From positions 1 to 64,000 of the forward strand of contig URIZ01000004.1 of the NCBI GenBank assembly GCA_900548005.1: a DNA stretch of 64,000 nt, given 5' to 3'. The stretch comes from an uncultured Eubacteriales bacterium (GTDB lineage Bacteria; Bacillota; Clostridia; Christensenellales; CAG-917). Below are positions 42,215 through 49,758 of this stretch, in pieces; position 1 is the first letter of the stretch, and each line of letters begins with the position of its first letter. Made by a program: the position numbers and the translations under genes. The notes below the pieces were generated by a model. That model was given only the letters and a program-made list of their open reading frames with translations. It was not told where the DNA came from and searched no databases.

Positions 42215-42385
42215 GAGCGCAATATTGAGATGAGTGACAAGGAAACGCCCCTTGAACAGCAACCCTAATGTACAAATAGTACATGAGTTGATGGGCAAGG
42301 GGCGTTGTAAGGAACGAAGTGACGGAATAGCGATTGTTACGCTTTGCGTCAATCGCGTCCAAAGTCAATCGCTCAATAGTGCGCT
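42215..42385 (-). repeat. B-family structured element, copy 7
   Basis: Arms AGCGCAATATTGAG and CTCAATAGTGCGCT, GAGTGAC/GTCAATC, inner stem AACGCCCCTTG/CAAGGGGCGTT, apex CCCTAATGTAC/GTACATGAG. A GCGATTG/CAATCGC side hairpin is inserted in the right half. Confidence 0.8.
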
Positions 42386-42388
42386 TTG

Positions 42389-42514
42389 TAAAAATGCGAT
42401 AAATAGATGAAGAACAAGGAAACGCCCGTCCGAAACGAAACCCAACGTACAAGTAGTACGTGATTTCGGAGCGGACGGGCGTTGACGCAGTTATTCGCTA
42501 TTTAGCGCATTTTT
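42389..42514 (-). repeat. B-family structured element, copy 8, abutting the PTS gene stop codon
   Basis: Arms AAAAATGCGATAAATA and TATTTAGCGCATTTTT, GAAGAAC/GTTATTC, inner stem ACGCCCGTCCG/CGGACGGGCGT, apex CCCAACGTAC/GTACGTGA. The T run overlaps the stop codon. Confidence 0.85.
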
Positions 42515-43823
42515 AGTCGAGTTGTTGGTCACCGAAGCGTATAACCCCCGTCTTCCTCATTATCTCGCTCAATGCAAAACTTACGACGGCAGGGATGACA
42601 AACATGCAAAGAATGATGCCGAGAACGTATTTCCAGGTATCGACAACGCCTTTTGAGGCATCGATGACGCCGAAGATGCCGACAAGACCGGATGTGCCCA
42701 TACCACCGCCGGCGGCGTTGCAACGCATGTCGAGAAGGACGGCGACAAGACCGCTGATTGCGCTGGCTACGATCTCGGGGACCATGATGACGGGACGGCG
42801 CATGATGTTGGGGATTTGGAGCATGCTGGTGCCGATGCCCTGCGCGATAAGTCCGCCGAAACCGTTTTCTCTGAAACTTGCAACGGCAAATCCGACCATG
42901 TGTGCGGCGCATCCTGCAACAGCCGCTCCGCCTGCGATCATGAGAGCTTCTTCATACTCTGCGGGGACTGCCGCCGCAACGGCTATCCAAATGGCTGCGG
43001 AAGAAGTGGGCATTGTGAGCAATATACCCATGACAACCGCGATGAAGATGCCGACAAGGATCTTGACTGCAACGCCCGCTTGAATGGCGAGAGCCATGGC
43101 GATGCCGATGTACTCGATGAGTTTGATAAACGGCCAAGCGACAAACACCGAGAAGATGCACATTGCCATCATGCCGAGCGGCACGAGAATGATGTCAAGC
43201 TTGGTTTTGCCGACGTAAAGCCCTGCAAGCTCGATTGTGACAAGGGACACGACATACGAGCCGATGGGGTTGCCGGGCGCACCGAAGACAAAATTCCACA
43301 CAGTGTTGTGGCACATCACGTCAACCAGATTGCTTGCAAACGCGCCGACCATACCCGTGACTGCCGCCGTGAAAATGACAAGCGGTTTTGCACCGAGTTT
43401 GTGCGCAATACCTATGCCGATGCCTGCGCCCATGAGCGTTTTTGCAATTTTTGCAACGTATGCAAGGAAATGCGCAAAGCCGTTGTCACCGCACCAAGAC
43501 GCGATTTGAGCAAGTATCGTGCCTGCAATGAGCGTGCAGAAAAGCCCTTGCGCCATGCCCGAGAATGCGTCTATGAAATAGCGTTTGCAATATTTCTTGA
43601 CCACTTCTTTTGCGGACGGCTTTTGCTTTTTGCCCATATCGGCAAGGATGCCTTTGTCCGATTGCTCGCTCTGCTCGCAAGCAGCGTCTTTATCGCAAGC
43701 GGCGTTTTGGGCGCAGTCTGCGTCTTGAATACAATCCGTATCGTCTAAGAGATCTTGCTCGTTGCAAAGTTCTGCAAGTTGTTCTTGTTGATCCAAAGTT
43801 GTTTCGTCACGTTTTTCGTCCAT
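42513..43823 (-). CDS. PTS transporter EIIC-like membrane subunit
   Basis: Start set at 43823 (MDEKRDETTLDQQEQLAEL) with an AAGGTGG site; the longer frame has no site. The 436-residue protein has a soluble acidic, cysteine-containing N-terminal stretch (about 1-60) and then about ten hydrophobic helices with GNPIGSYVVSLVTIELAGLY and VMGILLTMPTSSAAIWIAVA, and GTSMLQIPNIMRRPVIMVPE near the end, typical of the PTS_EIIC_2 family. It would import a sugar-like solute, but no EIIA, EIIB or EI gene lies nearby, so it may be an orphan or use phosphocarriers encoded elsewhere. Several family members are annotated only by homology. Confidence 0.8.
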   Translation of the reverse strand: MDEKRDETTLDQQEQLAELCNEQDLLDDTDCIQDADCAQNAACDKDAACEQSEQSDKGILADMGKKQKPSAKEVVKKYCKRYFIDAFSGMAQGLFCTLIAGTILAQIASWCGDNGFAHFLAYVAKIAKTLMGAGIGIGIAHKLGAKPLVIFTAAVTGMVGAFASNLVDVMCHNTVWNFVFGAPGNPIGSYVVSLVTIELAGLYVGKTKLDIILVPLGMMAMCIFSVFVAWPFIKLIEYIGIAMALAIQAGVAVKILVGIFIAVVMGILLTMPTSSAAIWIAVAAAVPAEYEEALMIAGGAAVAGCAAHMVGFAVASFRENGFGGLIAQGIGTSMLQIPNIMRRPVIMVPEIVASAISGLVAVLLDMRCNAAGGGMGTSGLVGIFGVIDASKGVVDTWKYVLGIILCMFVIPAVVSFALSEIMRKTGVIRFGDQQLD

Positions 43824-43942
43824 AATGTCCACCTTGTTGTATTGTTGTATATCCGCAATCCGCGAAAATTGCTTGAATATGCGTGTTTTGCTCAAAATAT
43901 AAGTTTATATCCGCAAAATGCGGATATAAAGTGCTTGTTATG

Positions 43943-45280
43943 TCACTTGCTCTCAACGTCCACGATTTCCATTTCCGCAGACGGAGCGACCTTATCGACA
44001 ACCTCTTCGGGCGTGTCGGGCGTGGTTTGAGATTGCTCGTCGCGCTGCATAAGTTTTTCAAAAGCACCGACGCAGAGCGAGAACAGTTGCTCGGTTTGCT
44101 CCTTCGTGAGCGGCTTTTCTTTTGTGGAATAATCCCTTGACGTGAGCGTTGCGGTTGCGCTGCCGTTCTTGGCAAAAGCGTTGGACGCAAAGCCGTGCAA
44201 GGAATTGAACTTGTGTTTGAGCGTGTCGTGAAGAAGGACGGACACGCCTATGCCCTGCTCCGCCGCGCTTGCTTGCAGCGCACTCACCACTTCGGGAGAG
44301 TATTGCAACTTGCGCACAACGTCCGTGTCCACGATCTTGATCTCGCCGCTATACACGTCGTCTATGCACAGCACCTTTGCGCCTGCATATTCGGGGTGAG
44401 CCTTGACAAAAGCCTCGGAGCCGCAATGCGCGCAATTCTCCGCACCCAAAGACACATAAACAACTTTCGCCTTGTCGGGAAGAAGCTCGGGCTTTTCGAC
44501 AAAATAGGCGTAGGTTGCCATTGCTATGCAGGTGGCTGTGCCGCTTGTTTGTCTTGCGTCTTTTGCCCTTGGCGAGTAGTGCAACACAAATGCGACTATG
44601 CCGAATATGCCCGTCACAACCGGGAAGATGGTCAGCACGCTTATCTTTGCCGCAACGTTGCCCGTGGACGTGCCAAGTGCCATCTTGAGAATGCAAAACA
44701 GCACAAACACAAACGCCGATATGGGCGGAACGATGACTGCCACCTTGCGCATGACGTTGAAATCTTTTATCAAACTGCCGAGCTTTGCATCGTGGTTGTC
44801 AGCAACGACGTATATATGTTTTACTTCTTCGGACTTTGAAAACTCGCTGACAACGTTGTAGGACACTTTTCTCGGAAGAATCTTTGCCAAACGCAAATCG
44901 CCGAGATAGATGAGCATAAGCACGGTTGCGCCCGCAACGAACATAGCAAGCGCAAGCGCAGTCACAAGTGCGCCCGCAAGACGATTGCCTGCAAAAGATA
45001 TGAAATATACAACGTAGCACAACGCAAACCAAATGCCAAGGCACAAGAAAGAGCCTCGCCCTGCGAGCGGATATGCCCTGAACGCTTCGAGCCTTGTCTT
45101 TGCATCGGTTTCGTCATGCAAGCGGTTGCGGATCGCTCTTGCGCAAGCCGTTTCTTGCTCGCTGCCTGCGATACGTCCCTGATACTTGTTGAGTTCATCG
45201 GAAAATTCGCCGATGAAATCGGTGCCGTCAGTCAAATCTTCTGCGTTTACAACGCAACGTTTTTCATCGAAATTGTCCAT
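43943..45280 (-). CDS. M28 peptidase-like membrane protein with degenerate metal site
   Basis: The ATG at 45280 is preferred: a TATAAT lies exactly 6 nt upstream and no ribosome binding site is seen. About 445 residues. YQGRIAGSEQETACARAIRN resembles the start of M28 aminopeptidases; HIYVVADNHDAKLG stands where a zinc-binding AHYDS-type motif is expected, and SLGAENCAHCGSEAF where GAEExGLxGS is expected, so the His-Asp and Glu-Glu ligands are only partly kept. Two membrane blocks (about 80-128 and 183-250) are inserted between these motifs. It may be catalytically inactive or have a different metal centre. It sits 120 bp before the PTS gene. Confidence 0.65.
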   Translation of the reverse strand: MDNFDEKRCVVNAEDLTDGTDFIGEFSDELNKYQGRIAGSEQETACARAIRNRLHDETDAKTRLEAFRAYPLAGRGSFLCLGIWFALCYVVYFISFAGNRLAGALVTALALAMFVAGATVLMLIYLGDLRLAKILPRKVSYNVVSEFSKSEEVKHIYVVADNHDAKLGSLIKDFNVMRKVAVIVPPISAFVFVLFCILKMALGTSTGNVAAKISVLTIFPVVTGIFGIVAFVLHYSPRAKDARQTSGTATCIAMATYAYFVEKPELLPDKAKVVYVSLGAENCAHCGSEAFVKAHPEYAGAKVLCIDDVYSGEIKIVDTDVVRKLQYSPEVVSALQASAAEQGIGVSVLLHDTLKHKFNSLHGFASNAFAKNGSATATLTSRDYSTKEKPLTKEQTEQLFSLCVGAFEKLMQRDEQSQTTPDTPEEVVDKVAPSAEMEIVDVESK

Positions 45281-45286
45281 ACGCAC

Positions 45287-45315
45287 ATTATAACAATAGC
45301 TTTGACAAAAATCAA
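45287..45315 (-). promoter_or_regulatory. Promoter of the M28-like gene, predicted leaderless
   Basis: TTGATT, 17-bp spacer, TATAAT on the minus strand, and 6 nt to the ATG. Confidence 0.65.
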
Positions 45316-45336
45316 GTTTGTCACGCCTTTGACAGA

Positions 45337-45365
45337 AAAAGCGTCCGCATTTGCGGACGCTTTCT
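45337..45365 (-). terminator. Terminator after the large lipoprotein gene
   Basis: AAAGCGTCCGCA/TGCGGACGCTTT stem; the minus strand continues TTCTGTC after a T5 run. Confidence 0.85.
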
Positions 45366-45390
45366 TTGTTTTGTCGCTATATTTGAGCAA

Positions 45391-47922
45391 TTATGCTGCA
45401 AATTCAAGCAAGAACCAGCCTGCAGTGTCTTTGGTGACGTCTTTTGCAAGGTCGGTGTAGTCAGCCGCGTTGAATGCGGTGGCTTTGACATAAACGGTTG
45501 CTTTGACTTGCGCTTGAGCAACTTTTGCTTCTGCAGAAACGAACAAGCCGTTTTCCCAGCTCATGTCAAGCACGACTTTTGCCGAGCCTTTCATGACGCT
45601 TGTCAAATAATCTCTGTCAGCCTTGATAAGAGCCTTGACTTCGTCGTCGTTCTTGCCTGCAAATCTGACTACCATGTGACCGTTTTTGCCTTTGCCATTG
45701 GATTCAATGATTGCCGCGTCGATTTGTTCAGCCGTCATCTCTGCATATTTTCTGTTCTTGATGATATCGGTGAGTTCGCGATCGGTCTTTTTTTCATTGC
45801 CGGGTTTTGCCCTCTCTGCCGCAATCTCTTCGGGAGTGATGTTAATTTCTTTGTATTTTTCACGTTCAACGTTTCTGAACATTGCAATATCTTCCGCCGT
45901 GACGTCTTTGCCGCCGCCAATGGTGAGACCTGCAAGTTTCAAAAGTCCCTTGATGTCGGGGATCCAGTTGCCGCTGTCCTTCTTGATTATTTCGTCAACA
46001 ACGCCGCTTTCGTTCAAGTCGCTGTTCCACACACCCGTGATCTTGGCGACGTTCTTGAGCAAGTTGTCAAGCGTCACGACAAGGTTGTTGTCGGGAGACG
46101 TGAAGAACGGCATGCCGTATTTGAGAGTGGTTGCAATCTTTCCAAGCAAGTTGTTGACTGCAGCGGTTGTTGCAGAATCCGTTGAGGTTGTTGCAGAATC
46201 CGTTGCGGGTTTGAGAGAGTTGAGCGGATTGCCTTTGAGACCGTTGAGCCAGTTTTGAAGAGCCGTGACGATGTCGATGTTTCTCCACGCCGCGCCCTTG
46301 AATTCGGGGTTGAGCACTCTGTGCTCTGCATCCGTAAACATCAAGCCTGCAAGTCTGTCGAGTTCGGCTTGACCGCCTTCAACTTTTGCAAACAACTTGG
46401 AAAGAGCGTTGTATGCATAGTCGCCCCAAAGTTTGACAACGGTGCTTGCAATGGGAACGTTGCTGACCTTTGCGTTTTGGTTGACGGTGAATGCCAAAGT
46501 GCGGTTTACAAAGCTCACGTTGACGATGTCGATCTTGTCGCCTTTGTTGGGCACGTAAGAGAGCGCTGCAACTGCGGTTGTGGTGTTGCCGGTCTTGTTC
46601 CAAAGATCGATCTTGCCTTTGAGAGTGAGAGCGAGTTTTCCGTCGAGAACGAAGTTGTTAAGACCTTCGATTTCAGAGAATCTGTTTTGGTTTCTTGCAT
46701 CGAGAGCGTTTGCATTGAGAGCAACACCCGTCACGTCAAGAGCAACGCCCATGTCAAGAGCAACGTCTGTCTTGTAGTTTTCGCGCGCAACAGCTGTGGT
46801 GATATCACTGCCCGTCGCCTTGCGGAAGGAGAGTTTGTTGATGTTGAGATTCAAGACCGGGAAGACCTTTTGTTTGGGGACTGCGGTCGGATCTGTTGCG
46901 CTGATAGAGTTTGCAAATTGAACTCTAAGACCAAAGCCCTCCATTTCGCCGGCTCTTTCATTGAAAGTCAAGCTGATTTTTGACGTTGCATCTAAGAGAT
47001 TAGACAAACCGTCGACAAGACCGGAAAGAAGCTTGAAATTATCCGAGTCAAATTGAGTGTAATAGGTCTTGACGTCGCCGTTGGTGGTGACGCTGCTATT
47101 CTTGAACAAAGACGCGCCAAGTTCACTTGTGAGAACACTGTGAACGTCTAAGTTGCCGTTGGCATCGAACAAGTTGTCCACACCGCCAAACAATGTTTTT
47201 ACAAGACCGCCTGCAATACCTTTACTGAGAATATCTTTAAGATCTACGCCCGTCAAATCAACGATACGGCTGATGAGCTTGTTGATGTTCCAGTCAGAGC
47301 CCATGTCGTCTGTGAATTTTGTCAAAAGCTCCGCAACGGTGAGTTCTTGTCTCTTGTCCGTGTCCTTGTTGAGAACGATGGTCTTGTCTTGAGTGAAGAA
47401 TTGGTCAAGTCTTGCGCTCAAATCCGTGTTTCTATAGTTGAACGGCATCTTGATGTATTGTCCTGCAAAGTCAAGATAGATGCAGGTCGGATCGTTCATA
47501 AACACGTATGCGGTCACCCACGTTTCGTTGCCGGTGGGATCGTAGAGTCTGATCTTTGCCGCAGTTTGACTTTGATCGGTTGCAGCCTTGGCAGATTTGT
47601 CAAGAACAAGATCGATAGAGACGCCAAGGTCCACTTTTTGGAACACTTTGCCTGCGCTGTTTTCAGTCCCGAGAGAGAGTGAAAGATCCGCGCTGACTGC
47701 AAGATTGTCGTCCTTGCCTATTTTTTCGCTTCCAATGCCCTTTGACAAATCCCAAAGTTTATTGAAATATTCAACGGCTGTAACTTCTTGCGTTGCGGGT
47801 GTGGGTGTGGGAGCGGGGTTGTCGCCGCCACCACCGCCTTTGTCGCCACAAGCAACGAGCGAGAACGCCATAACAAGTGCCAACACGAGAACAAGCAAAG
47901 TTCTGATGCTGAATTTCTTCAT
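45391..47922 (-). CDS. Large lipoprotein of unknown function
   Basis: The ATG at 47922 (MKKFSIRTLLVLVLALVMAF) with a GGAGG site gives 843 residues. The signal peptide ends in the lipobox SLVAC, followed by a Gly-rich then Pro/Thr linker (GDKGGGGGDNPAPTPTPATQ), so the body is tethered outside the cell. The body has many long beta-type segments (VDLGVSIDLVLDKSAK, KLALTLKGKIDLWN, KAKVSN-like) reminiscent of LolA/LppX-type half-barrels, but I recognise no named family. A 21-bp tandem duplication gives the sequence TDSATTS-TDSATTA. It stands alone with its own terminator. Confidence 0.75.
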   Translation of the reverse strand: MKKFSIRTLLVLVLALVMAFSLVACGDKGGGGGDNPAPTPTPATQEVTAVEYFNKLWDLSKGIGSEKIGKDDNLAVSADLSLSLGTENSAGKVFQKVDLGVSIDLVLDKSAKAATDQSQTAAKIRLYDPTGNETWVTAYVFMNDPTCIYLDFAGQYIKMPFNYRNTDLSARLDQFFTQDKTIVLNKDTDKRQELTVAELLTKFTDDMGSDWNINKLISRIVDLTGVDLKDILSKGIAGGLVKTLFGGVDNLFDANGNLDVHSVLTSELGASLFKNSSVTTNGDVKTYYTQFDSDNFKLLSGLVDGLSNLLDATSKISLTFNERAGEMEGFGLRVQFANSISATDPTAVPKQKVFPVLNLNINKLSFRKATGSDITTAVARENYKTDVALDMGVALDVTGVALNANALDARNQNRFSEIEGLNNFVLDGKLALTLKGKIDLWNKTGNTTTAVAALSYVPNKGDKIDIVNVSFVNRTLAFTVNQNAKVSNVPIASTVVKLWGDYAYNALSKLFAKVEGGQAELDRLAGLMFTDAEHRVLNPEFKGAAWRNIDIVTALQNWLNGLKGNPLNSLKPATDSATTSTDSATTAAVNNLLGKIATTLKYGMPFFTSPDNNLVVTLDNLLKNVAKITGVWNSDLNESGVVDEIIKKDSGNWIPDIKGLLKLAGLTIGGGKDVTAEDIAMFRNVEREKYKEINITPEEIAAERAKPGNEKKTDRELTDIIKNRKYAEMTAEQIDAAIIESNGKGKNGHMVVRFAGKNDDEVKALIKADRDYLTSVMKGSAKVVLDMSWENGLFVSAEAKVAQAQVKATVYVKATAFNAADYTDLAKDVTKDTAGWFLLEFAA
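46165..46206 (-). repeat. 21-bp tandem duplication inside the large lipoprotein gene
   Basis: Two copies of a 21-bp unit differ at the last base and encode TDSATTS/TDSATTA. The reading frame is kept. Confidence 0.8.
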
Positions 47923-48122
47923 AATTGCCTCCAATAAAATTGTTAGTTTCAGATCAAGTCTTGCGCGCGTATGCGCATATATAAGGCTTGTATGAATACA
48001 AACATATTATATTATATATAAAAAAGGTTGTCAATACTCCGACAAAATCCGCCATTAGACTTTAATGTGCTGTTGCTTACGCAACGTTTTGTACGCTTTC
48101 GGACAATTGTTTTGGAAAATAT

Positions 48123-48480
48123 AAAGTGCGCTCCGAATGGGCAGAGTGCGAGTATAAGTTTTGTTTTGTTCACGGCTCTACAAGGGGTGAGCGTTTGAAA
48201 CTTTAATGCAACTTTCCCCTTTCCTCAGGTGTTTTCCCTATCACCGTTCCCCCTTGCAAGGGAACCCACGGTGACCGCGTGGCGGGGGACAACACTCGGT
48301 CGAGACATAACTTACGCCAGTTCTCTCATTGTGCCACTTCGCCTGCGTGGCAGCTACGCAACAGAACGCCACGCATTCTCGTACAACCGTCAAGTCCGAC
48401 GCTCGATTTGCTCGCCGCCTTGCGGCTCCAATTCCGTCTTCGAAGTGACACATTCCGTTTATAAGTACGCTCCAAATAAG
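48123..48480 (-). repeat. A-family intergenic repeat, copy 4
   Basis: Closest to copy 3: CCTATCACCGTTCCCCCTTG, GGTGACCGCGTGGCGGGGGA, TGCGTGGC...GCCACGCA. It begins with the GCGCTCCGAATGGGCAGAGT unit related to the 33-bp repeats at 8750. The stretch from 47923 to 48122, upstream of the lipoprotein gene, shows no gene. Confidence 0.75.
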
Positions 48481-48482
48481 TT

Positions 48483-48678
48483 TTCGTTTAGGGTGTGGGT
48501 GTCCCACCCAATCAAACCACCAAGCCGACAATCTTGCGAAATTGCGGCAGGAGTTTTTGTCCGTGTGTGAATTGATAGCAAAGATTTTCGGCGCGGTTAG
48601 CAGAACAAAAGCCTAATGCGGCTCTCGGCGTTGCTTCTTGCAAGCGATGTCGTTGCCGCAATGACGGCTTTTGTTCGG
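48483..48678 (-). repeat. C-family repeat, copy 2
   Basis: Reverse-strand copy of the block at 58179: GGGTGTGGGTGTCCCACCCA with the AACAAAAGCC/GGCTTTTGTT hairpin at its right end. Longer than copy 1, which keeps only the hairpin. Confidence 0.75.
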
Positions 48679-48770
48679 GTGCGCTCACTGTAACGGCAAT
48701 ATTGCGATGCATAAACTAAATTTATGTGAGTGCGATATTGAGATGAAGAGTGCGAAAGCACCCTCGGCTC

Positions 48771-48900
48771 ATGTGAGCGTGTCCAAACGGATGAATAACA
48801 AGAAAGGCACGGCTTGAAACAAAACCCAACGTACAAGTAGTACGTGATTTTGGGGCAAGTCGTGCCTGACGCAGTTAGTCGCCGTTTGGTGCGCTCACAT
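48771..48900 (-). repeat. B-family structured element, copy 9, covering the SDR gene stop codon
   Basis: Arms ATGTGAGCG...CCAAACGG and CCGTTTGG...CGCTCACAT, GAATAAC/GTTAGTC, inner stem AGGCACG/CGTGCCT, apex CCCAACGTAC/GTACGTGA. The right arm contains the last codon and stop of the SDR gene, so the left arm is an inverted copy of the gene's end. Fragments of a further element lie at 48690-48770. Confidence 0.85.
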
Positions 48901-49617
48901 ACCGCCGGAGATGACCAAGGTTTCCCCCGTAATATACTCTGAGTTGGCTAAAAATAGAATTGCATCGGCAACTTCTGAGGGAGTGCCGAGGCGAGAAAGG
49001 GGGATAGACGTGGCGCAAAGATCTTGCACTTCTTGGGGTGTGTAGACTTTCATCATGTCGGTGGAGATTGCACCGGGGACAACGGCGTTGACACGCACGT
49101 TCATGGGGGCGACTTCTTGGGCAAGAGCTTTGGTGAAGCCGATGACGGCGGATTTGGTTGCGGAATAGGCAACTTCCATGCTTGCTCCCTTCACTCCCCA
49201 AATGGACGACACGTTGACGATCGAGCCGCTCGAGCGTGAAAGCATATCGGGCAACACGGCTTTTGTGACGTTGAAAACGCCGTCCACATTGACGGAAAAC
49301 ATATCGCGCCAATCTTGCAGCGTGGTGTCGATGAAAAGCGCGCTTTTTGCGATGCCTGCATCGTTGACGAGAATGTCGATTTTGCCAAAACGTTTCTTCA
49401 CCGCTATGGCGGCATCGGACACGCTTTGGGGATCGGACACGTCGCAATGCACGGCAAACACTCCGCCATAGGTGGCGTTCAGCTCGTCTTGCAAGCGTTT
49501 TGCACGCTCTCCCGAGCGGTTGAAAGTGAAAGCAACGTTGTAGTTGCCTGCGCACTTTTTCACAAGGGCTTCCCCTATGCCGCGACTGCCGCCCGTGATG
49601 AAAATGGTCTTTGTCAT
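48895..49617 (-). CDS. Short-chain dehydrogenase, FabG-like 3-oxoacyl-ACP reductase
   Basis: 240 residues, classical SDR: TGGSRGIG cofactor loop, NDAG (usually NNAG), the catalytic Ser in SSIWG, and YSATK with Tyr and Lys (YxxxK). PGAISTDM and the C-terminal VISGGM are typical of FabG-like enzymes. It probably reduces a keto group with NADPH, either in fatty acid synthesis or as a general SDR; no other fab gene is nearby, so fatty acid synthesis is not proven. Its stop codon lies inside the arm of a B-family element. Confidence 0.85.
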   Translation of the reverse strand: MTKTIFITGGSRGIGEALVKKCAGNYNVAFTFNRSGERAKRLQDELNATYGGVFAVHCDVSDPQSVSDAAIAVKKRFGKIDILVNDAGIAKSALFIDTTLQDWRDMFSVNVDGVFNVTKAVLPDMLSRSSGSIVNVSSIWGVKGASMEVAYSATKSAVIGFTKALAQEVAPMNVRVNAVVPGAISTDMMKVYTPQEVQDLCATSIPLSRLGTPSEVADAILFLANSEYITGETLVISGGM

Positions 49618-49723
49618 AAGCCTTGTTCCTTATCTTTGCGCCGCTCAAAAGTGCTTTGGCAGAGATTGCCAAAAGCCAAATCGAGCGGAATAGAACGCAA
49701 AAACATTGTTAAAACGGCAAAGC

Positions 49724-49750
49724 GGCTCTCACAACGAGAGCCACTTTGAA
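49724..49750 (-). terminator. Hairpin after the 476-residue lipoprotein gene
   Basis: GGCTCTC/GAGAGCC stem with an ACAAC loop, followed on the minus strand by GCTTTGCCGTTTT; a modest terminator. Confidence 0.6.
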
Positions 49751-49758
49751 AACGTCAA

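Noticed and set aside
48229..48570. 113-codon frame across A and C repeats
   Set aside because: Spans two repeat families, has no ribosome binding site and is not conserved in copy 3.
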